Below the pieces are notes generated by a model. That model saw only the letters and a program-made list of their open reading frames with translations. It had not been told where the DNA came from and ran no database searches. From Streptococcus parasanguinis (lineage in GTDB: Bacteria > Bacillota > Bacilli > Lactobacillales > Streptococcaceae), in NCBI RefSeq assembly GCF_018499505.1, contig NZ_JAHDAC010000005.1, positions 48,501 to 112,500 of the forward strand: a DNA stretch of 64,000 nt, given 5' to 3'. Positions 1-9,881 of this stretch are shown here, piece by piece (the first letter of the stretch is position 1; every line of letters starts with the position of its first letter). Both the position numbers and the translations under genes were made by a program.

Positions 1-1362
1 CTTGTCAATCATCTCATCCTTGATCCGTTTAAGCTCTGTTCGTGGAAGGATGGATAAGAGTTCCCAACCGAGATCCAAACTTTCCTCAATCGTCCGATTG
101 GTAGTGAAACCTTGGTTGATGTATTCCTGCTCAAAGCGGTCCGTAAATTTAACATAGAGCTTGTCGGTATCTGACAAGGCAGACTCCCCAAGCACTACAG
201 CCAGTTCTTTGGCTTGTTTTCCTTGGGCATAAGCCGCAAAGAGCTGGTTCATGGTCGCCGCATGGTCTTCCCGAGTCTTGCCTTCACCAGAACCCTTGTC
301 CTTCAAACGAGAAAGGGATGGAAGAACATTGATCGGTGGGCGGTAACCACTATTGTAGAGATCGCGAGACAGAATAATCTGACCTTCTGTGATATAACCT
401 GTCAAGTCTGGGATAGGGTGGGTGATGTCATCTTCTGGCATGGAGAGGATTGGAATCTGGGTCACAGATCCTTTCTTTCCAACCAAGCGTCCTGCACGTT
501 CGTAGAGGGTTGAGAGGTTGGTATAAAGGTAACCTGGATAGCCCCGACGTCCTGGAACCTCCCGGCGGGCAGCGGATACTTCCCGAAGGGCTTCACAGTA
601 GTTGGTCATGTCGGTCATGATAACCAAGACGTGCATGTCTTTTTCATAGGCCAAATATTCGGCGGCTGTCAAGGCGATCCGAGGAGTCGCAATCCGCTCA
701 ATAGCTGGGTCGTTAGCTAGGTTGATGAAGAGGACAGAGCGGTCAATGGCACCTGTTTCCCGAAGGTCGTTCATAAAGAACTCGGCTTCTTCAAAGGTAA
801 TTCCCATAGCTGCAAAGACCACGGCGAAGTTTTCTTCAGAATTAAGAACCGTCGCTTGACGAGCAATCTGAGCTGCCAACTCCTTGTGAGGAAGACCAGA
901 ACCTGAGAATACTGGGAGTTTTTGGCCCCGAACCAAGGTATTCAAATGGTCAATGGCTGAGATCCCTGTCTGGATAAATTCATCTGGATAGTCCCGCGAA
1001 ACAGGATTGATGGCTTGTCCATCAATGTCCAAGTACTTCTCTGGGATAATCTCTGGACCGCCATCGATGGGTTTGCCCATCCCGTTAAAGATGCGTCCGA
1101 CCATGTCTTCAGACACAGGAAGTTCTAGGGGACGTCCGGTAAAGCGGACTTTAGCTTTTTCCAAATTGATCCCGCTAGATCCTTCAAAGAGCTGGACCAT
1201 GGCCTTGTCTTCTTGGACTTCGAGGACTTGTCCCTGACGGGTCGTTCCATCATGGAGCTTGATTTCTACCAGTTCATTGTAGTGAACCCCTTCGACCTGA
1301 TCGACAATCATCAAGGGGCCAACAACTTCGCTGACAGTACGGTATTCTTTAATCACGCTCAT
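1..1362 (-). CDS. ntpB: V-type (Na+) ATPase subunit B, C-terminus cut by window edge
   Basis: This is the non-catalytic B subunit of the V/A-type ATPase head, which alternates with A in the A3B3 hexamer at the cytoplasmic face. The reading frame is open for 454 codons from the ATG at 1362 ([18 protein letters not shown]) to the window edge. Family members are about 460-470 residues, so only the last few are missing. The translation carries typical B-subunit text such as [18 protein letters not shown] in place of a Walker A loop, and [20 protein letters not shown]. It overlaps the end of ntpA by 14 bases, which suggests translational coupling. The D subunit gene is expected just outside the window. 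Identification is from recalled family sequence and operon context. Confidence 0.97.
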   Translation of the reverse strand, partial: MSVIKEYRTVSEVVGPLMIVDQVEGVHYNELVEIKLHDGTTRQGQVLEVQEDKAMVQLFEGSSGINLEKAKVRFTGRPLELPVSEDMVGRIFNGMGKPIDGGPEIIPEKYLDIDGQAINPVSRDYPDEFIQTGISAIDHLNTLVRGQKLPVFSGSGLPHKELAAQIARQATVLNSEENFAVVFAAMGITFEEAEFFMNDLRETGAIDRSVLFINLANDPAIERIATPRIALTAAEYLAYEKDMHVLVIMTDMTNYCEALREVSAARREVPGRRGYPGYLYTNLSTLYERAGRLVGKKGSVTQIPILSMPEDDITHPIPDLTGYITEGQIILSRDLYNSGYRPPINVLPSLSRLKDKGSGEGKTREDHAATMNQLFAAYAQGKQAKELAVVLGESALSDTDKLYVKFTDRFEQEYINQGFTTNRTIEESLDLGWELLSILPRTELKRIKDEMIDK

Positions 1363-3139
1363 TGTCTACTTCTCCTTTTGCGACGATTTGGTGTAGGGTT
1401 TCTACGATTTCTTCTTTCAGGGCTTGAATGGTTGCCAACTGATCCTCATGGATGAACTTGCTCCGGGCAATGCGGTCTCGAAGAGCCACGGTTCCTTCCA
1501 TGATTTCTGTGAAGTAAGCCCCTAATTCCAACGCTTTTTGACTTTCTTGGTCAAAGGTTAAAATGTTGGTCAACAAGGCCACCTGCTTGCTGAAAGAGGT
1601 ATAGGTATCGACCTCATCAAAGGCGTTTTGTTGCAGGTAGTCTTCACGGATCATCTTAGCCGCATTCATGGTCAAGCGGTCTTTTTCAGACAAGGAATCT
1701 AGACCAACCAAGCGAACGATTTCTTGCAATTCACTTTCTTTTTGAAGCAAATTCATAGCGCGGGTCACTTTTTCAGACCAACTGATTTGTTCATGCAGAT
1801 CGATATAGCGACCGACTTCATCTTGGTAAAGCGAATAAGAACTCAACCAGTTGATGGCTGGGAAGTGGCGGCGTTGCGCCAACTGAGCATCTAAGCCCCA
1901 GAAGACCTTAACAATCCGCAAGGTATTTTGCGTTACCGGTTCTGAAATATCTCCACCCGGAGGGGAAACGGCACCGATAGCGGTAATCGAACCTTCACGC
2001 GCAGTGGTTCCGAGTGTCTTGACCCGACCTGCACGCTCGTAATATTCGGCGATCCGGCTACCAAGGTAGGCTGGGTAGCCTTCATCCCCTGGCATTTCTT
2101 CTAGACGACCAGACATTTCACGGAGAGCTTCTGCCCAACGCGAAGTAGAGTCCGCCATGATAGCAACGGAATAGCCCATATCACGGAAGTATTCGGCAAT
2201 AGTAATCCCTGTGTAGATGGAAGCTTCCCGCGCCGCTACCGGCATGTTCGAAGTGTTGGCGATCAGAACGGTCCGTTGCATAATGGATTGACCGGTCGTT
2301 GGATCGATCAATTCTGGAAATTCATTCAGAACGTCCGTCATTTCATTTCCGCGTTCCCCACAACCAACGTAAATTACGATGTCTACATTGGCAAACTTAG
2401 CCACCTGGTGTTGCACAACTGTTTTCCCAGCTCCGAAAGGACCAGGAACAGCTGCAGCTCCACCTTTTGTCACAGGGAAGAAGGTATCGATGACCCGTTG
2501 ACCGGTAACCAAAGGCTCTACTGGAATCAGTTTTTGTGCAAAGGGACGGCCTCGACGGACCGGCCATTTTTGCATCAAAGTACCAGTAAAGAGACTGCCA
2601 TCTGCCTGCTCGATCTCATAGACCGGCTCTTCTACTGTGTAAGAACCTGCTGCGATCTTGGTCACACGTCCACTGACTCCAAACGGCACCATGATGCGGT
2701 GTTCCACCATATTGGTCTCTTGAACAGTACCGACGATGTCTCCTGCAACCACCTCTGTCCCTTCAGTCACGCTTGGTTCGAAGGCCCATTTGGTGTCCCG
2801 ATCTAGATTTGGAACTTGCACCCCACGAACTAAAAAATCACTGGCAGTCACTTCTTGGAAGCGTTCCAAGGGGCGTTGGATCCCGTCAAACATCTGAGAG
2901 ATCAAGCCTGGTCCCAATTCAACAGAAAGGGGGGCTCCGGTTGTGACCACTGGTTCTCCTGGACCGACTCCAGACGTTTCTTCATATACTTGGATAGAGG
3001 CTTCGTCACGTCGCATCTCAATAATTTCGCCAATCAAACCAAGATCGCCGACCCGGCAAATGTCTTGGATATTGGCCTCCTGCATCCCTGATGCAACCAC
3101 CAAGGGACCGGAAACTTTGATAATTTTTCCTTGAGTCAT
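1349..3139 (-). CDS. ntpA: V-type ATPase catalytic subunit A
   Basis: The catalytic A subunit (596 aa, normal length) hydrolyses ATP in the A3B3 head. The Walker A loop GPFGAGKT is at about residues 233-240, and the GERGNE motif with the catalytic glutamate is at about 261-266. The long non-homologous insertion typical of A subunits lies at about residues 110-200. The start ATG at 3139 follows a good AGGAG-type site. It lies 33 bases after the GNAT gene and overlaps ntpB at its 3' end, so it belongs to the same minus-strand operon. Nothing odd was seen in the frame. Confidence 0.98.
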   Translation of the reverse strand: MTQGKIIKVSGPLVVASGMQEANIQDICRVGDLGLIGEIIEMRRDEASIQVYEETSGVGPGEPVVTTGAPLSVELGPGLISQMFDGIQRPLERFQEVTASDFLVRGVQVPNLDRDTKWAFEPSVTEGTEVVAGDIVGTVQETNMVEHRIMVPFGVSGRVTKIAAGSYTVEEPVYEIEQADGSLFTGTLMQKWPVRRGRPFAQKLIPVEPLVTGQRVIDTFFPVTKGGAAAVPGPFGAGKTVVQHQVAKFANVDIVIYVGCGERGNEMTDVLNEFPELIDPTTGQSIMQRTVLIANTSNMPVAAREASIYTGITIAEYFRDMGYSVAIMADSTSRWAEALREMSGRLEEMPGDEGYPAYLGSRIAEYYERAGRVKTLGTTAREGSITAIGAVSPPGGDISEPVTQNTLRIVKVFWGLDAQLAQRRHFPAINWLSSYSLYQDEVGRYIDLHEQISWSEKVTRAMNLLQKESELQEIVRLVGLDSLSEKDRLTMNAAKMIREDYLQQNAFDEVDTYTSFSKQVALLTNILTFDQESQKALELGAYFTEIMEGTVALRDRIARSKFIHEDQLATIQALKEEIVETLHQIVAKGEVDNERD

Positions 3140-3172
3140 GTATTCCTCCTGGGAATCCTTTGTTTCTTTGTT

Positions 3173-3877
3173 TTACTTTTGCGCTATCTCTCTTAGAGCT
3201 TGTTTTTGTTGGCCATTGGCATCGAAATTGCTTGGATCCAACCAGGCTTCGAAGCGCTGTTTGATAGCTGGCCATTCTTGGTCAATGATGGACAACCAGT
3301 CTGTATCACGGGTCCGACCTTTATAAACAACAGCCTGACGGAAACAGCCTTCATAGGTGAAGCCTAAGCGCTCAGCTGCTTTGCGAGAAGCTTGGTTTAA
3401 GGCATCGCATTTCCACTCATAGCGGCGGTAGCCTAAATCTTCAAACACGTAGCGTGCTAACAGATACTGGGCTTCCGTAGCCATGCGTGTTTTTTGGAGC
3501 GCTGGTGAGTAGGTCACTGCTCCGACTTCGATCACCCGGTTGGCTTGATCGATCCGCATGAGAGAGAAAGTCCCCAAAGCCTTGCCTGAATCTTTGTCTA
3601 CAATCGCATAGTAAAAGCGACCTTGGGCTGTCATGAGATCATCTAATAAGCGGTCCCACTCCTTTTCATTGTGGGCAGGACCTTTGAACAGAAAGGTCCA
3701 CATCGCTGCGGGAGAGTCCGGCCCGTAGACCTGATAAAGATCTGCTCCATGTTTTTCTTTTGAGAGGCGCTCGATCACGGTATAGCGACCTTCGATCCGC
3801 TCAATAGCTGGCAGACGCCCCGGTGTAAACTCTGGCAGTGCATCGCCAATCGCTTGGCCAAATTCATTTGTTCTCAT
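3173..3877 (-). CDS. GNAT-family N-acetyltransferase inside the ATPase operon
   Basis: A 234-residue protein that resembles RimJ/RimL-type GNAT acetyltransferases (acetyl-CoA dependent). The core stretch VIEVGAVTYSPALQKTRMAT matches the beta4 and acetyl-CoA binding region, and EWKCDALNQASRKAAERLGF matches the C-terminal part of the fold. The substrate is not evident. Its start overlaps the stop of the F subunit gene by four bases, and ntpA starts 33 bases downstream, so it is cotranscribed and probably coupled with the ATPase. I recall similar genes at this place in other streptococcal ntp operons. A role in modifying the ATPase is only an inference. Confidence 0.88.
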   Translation of the reverse strand: MRTNEFGQAIGDALPEFTPGRLPAIERIEGRYTVIERLSKEKHGADLYQVYGPDSPAAMWTFLFKGPAHNEKEWDRLLDDLMTAQGRFYYAIVDKDSGKALGTFSLMRIDQANRVIEVGAVTYSPALQKTRMATEAQYLLARYVFEDLGYRRYEWKCDALNQASRKAAERLGFTYEGCFRQAVVYKGRTRDTDWLSIIDQEWPAIKQRFEAWLDPSNFDANGQQKQALREIAQK

Positions 3878-4194
3878 AAAATATCCTGTCCTACTGCTTT
3901 TTCGACATTATCACGAATCCGCTGTTGGCCGAGTCCTGTAGCCCCTCTATGGGTCGGGATAAGGATCAGAGCCGGTGTCAGCTGCTGGTCGTAAAAAGCC
4001 ACTGTATCTGGAATGGCCTGAGCAATATCCTCTGTCAGGTAGATAATCCCAAAGTTTTCCCGACTGAGTTTTCGCAAGGTATTGATCGCTTCTTGTGGCT
4101 CCGTGACCGGATAGGTTTGAAAGCCAATCAGGCGAAAAGGAAGGATGGCGTCCCGATTGCCCACAACTGCGATCTTATAGGTCTGTTTGTCCAT
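3874..4194 (-). CDS. ntpF: V-type ATPase subunit F (called NtpG in E. hirae nomenclature)
   Basis: A 106-residue protein of the size and sequence style of the F subunit, which sits on the central rotor stalk with D. It begins YKIAVVGNRDAILPFRLIGF, the usual alpha/beta opening with a VGxxD pattern, and contains FGIIYLTEDIAQAIPDTVAF, the central strand and helix of the family. It overlaps ntpC at its 5' end by 20 bases and the GNAT gene at its 3' end by 4 bases. E. hirae naming swaps F and G, so the symbol here follows the subunit letter. Confidence 0.93.
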   Translation of the reverse strand: MDKQTYKIAVVGNRDAILPFRLIGFQTYPVTEPQEAINTLRKLSRENFGIIYLTEDIAQAIPDTVAFYDQQLTPALILIPTHRGATGLGQQRIRDNVEKAVGQDIL

Positions 4195-5194
4195 AAATCG
4201 GTCTCATCCTTTCTTTGATTTCTGCTAGCGGAAAACCATTGTCCAAACCAGAGAGGACCAAACGAAGGTTGGTCACCTCTAACTCTTTTCCGTAAAGATA
4301 ACGAACAAGAGGGAGTGGTCCATCGACTTCAAAACGGCCAGCGTCTAGAAGACTGAATTTCACCAAACTCTCTAAATACTCCAACTCTACGGTCTTTAGT
4401 TGACCGGTGCGCATCTTTTCTTCATAAGTCTCTAAGGCGAGATCGTAGTCTAGCGGATTAACTTGATAAAACCAGGTCAACCACTGACCGGATTCTAGCA
4501 GGTCGATCACCTGATGGGCACTGAGGCTCCCTTCATCTGAGAGTAATTGGTGCATAAAACTATGCGGTTTTTGCTGATCCAAGGCCCGCTTGACCGTAAT
4601 CGCATTGTAAAAGTCAATGGTCACGTCCACCAACTGCTTCAGAATCGGATGATCTAGGCTGTCCCCTAAGTATCTCAGGTGTTTAAAATAAGCTAAGTCC
4701 ATCCCAATTTCGAGAACTCGCAAGTCCTGATAGTCTTGGAATTCTTGCCAGGTCGCAGCCACTTCTTCCGCCATAAAGGCCGGACAATGTTCTGCAGAAA
4801 AGGTCGCCACCAAATGCTCGAGCACATCGAGAGAATAAGGACCGATAGGGATCAATAAGTGCCCTAACTTGCGCTCTGTCGCCTTGTGTTTTAGATAAAC
4901 CTTGAGATTATGATAGGTGTATTTCAAGGTAAACAGGCTAACCAAGTCTGACTGAGGGCTTACCTCAAAAGCCCATTGGTATTCTGCCAACAAGGCTGCC
5001 ATCAGGCGGGCTTCAAGGGCTGATAAATCCTTGATCTCCTGGCTATCTAGAGCATAGGACGTTCCTTGCAACAAGCCTTCTCGGCCCTCGCTTGAGGGAC
5101 TTGCAAGCAACTGCTCGAACTGACTGGGACTGACAAAACTAGCCTCACGTACGCTGATTCCTGTATTGACTTGAGAATAGGTCCGTTCGCTCAT
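4175..5194 (-). CDS. ntpC: V-type ATPase subunit C (central stalk/d-type)
   Basis: A 339-residue, largely helical protein of the archaeal-type C/d subunit family, which links the rotating membrane ring to the central stalk. The length is near the family norm. No catalytic motif is expected. Segments such as FTLKYTYHNLKVYLKHKATE and the C-terminal LRLVLSGLDNGFPLAEIKER fit the family. It lies between ntpE (9 bases upstream) and the F subunit gene (overlapping), the order seen in other Gram-positive ntp operons. Confidence 0.93.
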   Translation of the reverse strand: MSERTYSQVNTGISVREASFVSPSQFEQLLASPSSEGREGLLQGTSYALDSQEIKDLSALEARLMAALLAEYQWAFEVSPQSDLVSLFTLKYTYHNLKVYLKHKATERKLGHLLIPIGPYSLDVLEHLVATFSAEHCPAFMAEEVAATWQEFQDYQDLRVLEIGMDLAYFKHLRYLGDSLDHPILKQLVDVTIDFYNAITVKRALDQQKPHSFMHQLLSDEGSLSAHQVIDLLESGQWLTWFYQVNPLDYDLALETYEEKMRTGQLKTVELEYLESLVKFSLLDAGRFEVDGPLPLVRYLYGKELEVTNLRLVLSGLDNGFPLAEIKERMRPIYGQTDL

Positions 5195-5203
5195 TGCAAC
5201 CTC

Positions 5204-5794
5204 CTAGTTCTCTTCATCTGTGAAAATGCTGGCTGCCATCTGGTAGCTTTCTTGCTCCCAAATGGAATCCACCAAATCACGGTAGAGATAGTTGTCATCA
5301 ATCTTCCCAACTGACAAGACAAAGCCTGCTTGAGCTGGGATCGTTGCATCTGCAACTGTCACATTTTGATGCGTCTGCTTCAATCTCTCGAGAGCTGCTG
5401 AATCAAATTTAGCAGCACTCACCGCCCCGAAGGTCAGAGCCACAACTTGTCCCTGATAGCGATCTAAGACCGCATCTACAAACTGCATTTCCTTTTCAAG
5501 GGGCCAAGCCACCATCGCTTCATAAGCATCTGCAAAGAGATCCTTTAAGACTCGTTGCTTGGTGACAAGGGTTGATTGGCGTTTTTTATTTTCGATTTGT
5601 TGGGTTTCACGTTGCAATTGACGTTGAATCCGCTTGAGCTGCTCGGAGCGTTGATTGAGTTTGTCTTGAATCAAACGCTCTTCTTGCGCAGTCTCTTCTT
5701 TTAGGATGGTTTCCTTGGCCTCTTCTATGAGTTTACGCCCTTTTTCGTGGGCTTGGGCCAAGATCGAATCCTTTAATTGGGTTTGTTCATCCAT
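5204..5794 (-). CDS. ntpE: V-type ATPase peripheral stalk subunit E
   Basis: A 196-residue protein whose N-terminal 110 residues form a charged coiled coil rich in E, K and Q (EERLIQDKLNQRSEQLKRIQ), followed by a compact C-terminal domain. This is the architecture of subunit E of the peripheral stator stalk, which pairs with the G/H-type subunit. The start ATG at 5794 has an AGGAG site about ten bases upstream. A 7-bp hairpin lies between ntpK and this gene. Confidence 0.93.
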   Translation of the reverse strand: MDEQTQLKDSILAQAHEKGRKLIEEAKETILKEETAQEERLIQDKLNQRSEQLKRIQRQLQRETQQIENKKRQSTLVTKQRVLKDLFADAYEAMVAWPLEKEMQFVDAVLDRYQGQVVALTFGAVSAAKFDSAALERLKQTHQNVTVADATIPAQAGFVLSVGKIDDNYLYRDLVDSIWEQESYQMAASIFTDEEN

Positions 5795-5829
5795 ATCGTT
5801 TTTTCTCCTATTGCATGCGTCTTGTGTTT

Positions 5830-5847
5830 TTCGCCTCGAAAGGCGAA
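5830..5847 (-). other. Intercistronic hairpin between ntpK and ntpE
   Basis: A perfect 7-bp stem (TTCGCCT / AGGCGAA) with a CGAA/TTCG-type loop lies just 3' of the ntpK stop. No T-run follows it on the transcribed strand, so it is not a typical terminator. It could protect the 3' end of the upstream message, whose membrane-ring product is needed in many copies. That role is inferred. Confidence 0.6.
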
Positions 5848-5864
5848 TCCATCAAAGCTAGCTC

Positions 5865-6374
<510 letters not shown>

Positions 6375-8336
6375 TTATTTTTTTGTTTTAATATAGCGTT
6401 CAGAAGGTTTGAGAGGACGAAATGGCTTGCCTCCTCCTTCGTAGAACTTACCGAAGAACTCCACAAAGATCAAACGGGCTCCATGCACATATCCTGACAA
6501 GAAGGACAGGAACATATTAATGGCATGTAGGACGATAAAGAGCAGAAGCCCTACCGTAAACCGTCCAAGCGGTGGGAAGAGATTGACAATGAGGTTGAAG
6601 GCCGAACCGATACTGGCTCCAGACAAGCCCAAGGCCATCAAACGGGTAAAGCTGACCAAGTCTCCGACATAGCCACTGACATTGTAGAGGTTAAAGAGAC
6701 CGGAGGCTAGACCGGATAGCTTCTTGGCACTGACAATGGAAACAATCAAGATCCCAATGGCGTTCAAAATAGCCAGCCACTTGCCGATCGGAACTAGAAG
6801 GCTCATCCCTGGCAAGATATTGCCTACAGCTAGAAGCATTAAACCAAGTAGGATCAAGACCCAAGCAAAGCCAGCATTATAGGCTTCCGTATAGTCTTTG
6901 AGGCGAACATTTTTCATTCCCCCTAGGAACAGTCCCACTAAGACAGTGACAAAACCAAAGACCACTGAGAGGATCAGGATGGTCATGGCGTTACTGGTCG
7001 TACTGATCAGGGCAAAAGGCATCTCAAATCCAAAGAAAGAGCCATAGACCACACCCCAAAGGGCAACTGAAATCCCGAGGAGACTGAAGAAACGAAGGTT
7101 CTTGGCTGTACCAGGCTTGAGCTTAAAAGCTTTAAGGGCAAAGCCTGTCGCTACCGTTAGCAACAGTCCATAACCGATATCTGCGACCATCATGCCAAAG
7201 AAAACAAAGTAGAAGAGAGAAACGATCGGTGTTGGATCTTTCTCGTAATACTTAGGCAGGGCGTACATCTCTGTGACTAATTCAAAGGGCTCTACCAAGG
7301 CATTATTTCGCAACTGGATCGGAACGTCATCCCAATCTTTTTCCGTCACATCGCGTGTCTCTAGTAAGACCCGAGAACCAAAACCTTCTTGCAAGAAGTC
7401 TCGCAATGAGGCCACTTGGGAGGTTTCAATCCACCCCTCTAGAGCTACCAAGCTTTGCGTGCTGGCAAGAAGCGACTTGGCTTCCTCCCGAGCTCCCGAA
7501 CTCAGCAAGTAATCCATCTGGTACTTGAGCTGGTCCAACTCCTTCTGGGAGTTTTGCAACTCTGCTAGGGTTGCTGCAACTACAGCTTCTTGCTCTTTGA
7601 TTTCCCCTTCTAGGCGATCCAAGTAGACGGCCGGTACCTGCTCTTCTTCATAGTCCAATTCTTTGAACCCATGGTCTTCCAGAAGCTCCTGAACAGCTAC
7701 ACGATCTCCCGAGCGATACAAGATGACATAACCGTGTTCGGTTTCAGACGTAAAGACTTCTTCTAACTCCAGCTCAGGATGAGCTTTTAAGGAAGAACGA
7801 ACGGCGTCTGTATCGCTATTTGGGATCGTCCCGATCAAGCCATGCACATAGTGAAAAGTAGCGAGAGCAGCTGGCGTCACCTCTAACGGTCGCCATTTTT
7901 CTAAGCGCTCTATCTCTTCCTTTGCATCCGCAATCTTCTGACGAGCCTTGTCTAACACGCGCAATTGGCGTTTCAACTTGGTCAATAGAAGAGCCTCATC
8001 TCGAATCATCCCGTGGGCCTGCAAGTCATCAAAAGACAAACTTAAGGGTTCTTCCTTTAGAGCTTGCAGAACCTTCTTCTCAGGCATGTAGGGCTCTAGA
8101 GTCTGAATCATTTTTTCAACTTGTTCTTGACGTTTTTGCAGCTCTACCAAGGCTTGACGATTGTCCTCTGTCAAGGGTTGAGACAAGGTATTTGCCTCAA
8201 AGGCAGCCTGCCATTCTTCATGATCACTGAGGTCATAAATCTGGATTTTTGCCTCAGACTGTAGCGCTAGTAGGAGACTGTCCAAGTCATCTTTGGGCAA
8301 GATGAGGGACAGTTTTTGCATCTGACTAACGGCCAT
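6375..8336 (-). CDS. ntpI: V-type ATPase membrane subunit I (a-type)
   Basis: A 653-residue subunit with a cytoplasmic N-terminal half (about residues 1-340) containing coiled-coil arms, and a C-terminal membrane half with about seven to eight hydrophobic segments. It forms the ion half-channels against the K ring. The key arginine region is in GDLVSFTRLMALGLSGASIG, where the R after SFT is the likely essential one. The length is standard. Its start overlaps the stop of the upstream G/H-like gene by 11 bases, which indicates coupling. Confidence 0.96.
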   Translation of the reverse strand: MAVSQMQKLSLILPKDDLDSLLLALQSEAKIQIYDLSDHEEWQAAFEANTLSQPLTEDNRQALVELQKRQEQVEKMIQTLEPYMPEKKVLQALKEEPLSLSFDDLQAHGMIRDEALLLTKLKRQLRVLDKARQKIADAKEEIERLEKWRPLEVTPAALATFHYVHGLIGTIPNSDTDAVRSSLKAHPELELEEVFTSETEHGYVILYRSGDRVAVQELLEDHGFKELDYEEEQVPAVYLDRLEGEIKEQEAVVAATLAELQNSQKELDQLKYQMDYLLSSGAREEAKSLLASTQSLVALEGWIETSQVASLRDFLQEGFGSRVLLETRDVTEKDWDDVPIQLRNNALVEPFELVTEMYALPKYYEKDPTPIVSLFYFVFFGMMVADIGYGLLLTVATGFALKAFKLKPGTAKNLRFFSLLGISVALWGVVYGSFFGFEMPFALISTTSNAMTILILSVVFGFVTVLVGLFLGGMKNVRLKDYTEAYNAGFAWVLILLGLMLLAVGNILPGMSLLVPIGKWLAILNAIGILIVSIVSAKKLSGLASGLFNLYNVSGYVGDLVSFTRLMALGLSGASIGSAFNLIVNLFPPLGRFTVGLLLFIVLHAINMFLSFLSGYVHGARLIFVEFFGKFYEGGGKPFRPLKPSERYIKTKK

Positions 8337-8649
8337 AGCTTGCTACCACCTTTTCTACAATGGCTTCAACTAACCCAGCTCGCTTGTCGGTCATCGCCTC
8401 TTGTACCTTGGCATCATTGCGCGCAACCGTTTCTTCCAGACCTTTCGTTAAACGGACGAGTCTTTCCTGGGCATTTTTTTCTTCCTCTGTGACCAATTGC
8501 TTGGTTTCCTCATCGTAATGCTGTGCCACTGTTGCAAGGCGATCGCGCGAATCCGTTCGGATTTGTTCAACTTGAGCTTCATAGCCTACGATCACGCCCT
8601 GAGCAGCTTGCTCGATCTCTTGCATCATCTCGAGTGTTGCATTCGACAT
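8326..8649 (-). CDS. V-type ATPase peripheral stalk G/H-like subunit, first gene of the operon
   Basis: A 107-residue, almost wholly helical charged protein (coiled coil, about residues 20-90), the form expected for the G/H-type partner of subunit E in the stator stalk (named NtpF in E. hirae). I place the start at the ATG at 8649 (MSNATLE), because AAGGAGG lies seven bases upstream. A GTG two codons earlier is closer to that site and less likely. It is the promoter-proximal gene of the ATPase operon. Confidence 0.85.
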   Translation of the reverse strand: MSNATLEMMQEIEQAAQGVIVGYEAQVEQIRTDSRDRLATVAQHYDEETKQLVTEEEKNAQERLVRLTKGLEETVARNDAKVQEAMTDKRAGLVEAIVEKVVASYGR

Positions 8650-8704
8650 CGTCACACCTCCTTATTCAACTATTGTTCTTCCAACAACAGTACAATTATC
8701 TTAA

Positions 8705-8710
8705 ATTATA
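8705..8710 (-). promoter_or_regulatory. -10 element of the ntp operon promoter
   Basis: TATAAT on the minus strand, about 55 bases upstream of the first ntp start codon. No convincing -35 hexamer is seen 17 bases further up. It is the best -10 candidate in the ntp/rpiR divergent region. Confidence 0.6.
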
Positions 8711-8856
8711 CCACAATTCATATCGTTTGTTCAGGCCCAACCGGGAATTTTCAGAAAATTTTGGACAACCAACAAGCCCCTACTGCCAAGATTGGTAGCG
8801 TTCTCTTCTTTTCTCCTATCCTGTTCCTAGTTTCAGTATTTCTTGATTTCTTTTAC

Positions 8857-8885
8857 TTGAATAAAGCGGTTACCCATGTTATAAT
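8857..8885 (+). promoter_or_regulatory. Promoter of the RpiR regulator gene
   Basis: TTGAAT and TATAAT are separated by exactly 17 bases, about 57 bases upstream of the GTG start at 8943. The rest of the 8650-8942 divergent region shows no further gene. Confidence 0.75.
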
Positions 8886-8942
8886 GTGTAATATATTATA
8901 GGAGCATCCTGTTATTTCATCTCGTGAGAAAGGAGGATTGCT

Positions 8943-9782
8943 GTGAAACAAGATCAGGATTTACGCGCCATTATCGCCAGCCATGAAGCTGAGTTAACAG
9001 ATATGGAACGCGACATTGCCCAATATTTTTTATCGTCGGAAGCACGACAGCACTCCCTGTCCTCTTCTCGTGTAACGGAGTTACTCCACGTCTCAAAGGC
9101 AGCTTTAACGCGTTTCTCTCAAAAATGTGGTTTTTCCGGCTATCGGGAGTTTATCTATCATTTTAATGAGGAAACAAAGAATCAAAAACAGGTGCAAGAG
9201 CATGACGAACTCACTCTCAGTGTCTTGCAACGCTACCACCATATCAGTAACGTCACTGAAAGTCTGGTAAAAGATTCCCAATTAGATCGGGTAGCTGAAC
9301 TAATCGATCAAGTAGACCGAGTCTATTTCTTCGGGATCGGTAGTTCCGGTTTAGTTGCTCGAGAAATGAAATTGCGTTTTATGCGGCTGGGCGTCGTTTG
9401 TGAAGCCCTGACTGATCAAGACGGCTTTGCCTGGACAACCAGTATTCTCGATTCCTCTTGTTTAGTCATCGGTTTCTCATTATCAGGAGGCACAAACTCC
9501 ATTACAGACAGTCTCCTGGACGCCAAAGAAAAAGGGGCTAAAACGGTTCTTGTGACTGCTAACCCGGCTGCTATCCACCAAGGATTCACAGAAGTGTTAC
9601 CGGCCGCACCTCTTCCTAGTAGTACCTATATCGATCGAATCTCTGCTATTTTACCACTCCTCATTGTGGTCGATTTGATCTATGCTCATTTCCTTAATAA
9701 AAGCCGAGAACAAAAGGAAATTGTCTTTAATAGCTACTGGGAAAACAAAAAACTTTCTAATCAACGTTCTCGAAAATCTTAA
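8943..9782 (+). CDS. MurR/RpiR-family transcriptional regulator of the sialic acid cluster
   Basis: A 279-residue regulator with an N-terminal RpiR-type helix-turn-helix (about residues 1-80; ITLLHVSKAALTRFSQKCGF-like region) and a C-terminal SIS sugar-phosphate domain (about 110-250; VYFFGIGSSGLVAREMKLRF). The start is GTG, decided by the strong AAAGGAGG six bases upstream. It faces the nan genes convergently and is separated from them by a bidirectional hairpin. Family members of this type usually sense an amino-sugar phosphate such as ManNAc-6-P, so control of the nan genes is the likely role (inference). Confidence 0.92.
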   Translation: MKQDQDLRAIIASHEAELTDMERDIAQYFLSSEARQHSLSSSRVTELLHVSKAALTRFSQKCGFSGYREFIYHFNEETKNQKQVQEHDELTLSVLQRYHHISNVTESLVKDSQLDRVAELIDQVDRVYFFGIGSSGLVAREMKLRFMRLGVVCEALTDQDGFAWTTSILDSSCLVIGFSLSGGTNSITDSLLDAKEKGAKTVLVTANPAAIHQGFTEVLPAAPLPSSTYIDRISAILPLLIVVDLIYAHFLNKSREQKEIVFNSYWENKKLSNQRSRKS

Positions 9783-9798
9783 TATGGTCTCCCTATTT

Positions 9799-9842
9799 AA
9801 AAAGCATGAAAGATCAGATTTTCTTCATCTTTCATGCTTTTT
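9799..9842. terminator. Bidirectional terminator between rpiR-type gene and nanK
   Basis: A long perfect stem (AAAAAGCATGAAAGAT pairing with its complement at 9827-9842). It has A-runs on one side and T-runs on the other, so it can act in both directions between convergent genes. Confidence 0.88.
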
Positions 9843-9857
9843 TTGGTGAATCAAAAA

Positions 9858-9881
9858 CAAGTCGCCAACGCGACTTGTTTT
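9858..9881 (-). terminator. Terminator hairpin at the nanK stop codon
   Basis: The stem AACAAGTCGC with its complement overlaps the end of the ROK kinase gene and is followed on the minus strand by a short T-run. It lies only 16 bases from the bidirectional terminator, giving two hairpins in series. Confidence 0.65.

Noticed and set aside
2276..2806. Long plus-strand open frame opposite ntpA, and many similar frames opposite purL, purH, adhE and others.
   Set aside because: They lie antisense inside strong, family-matched genes and have no ribosome sites or recognisable protein sequence.
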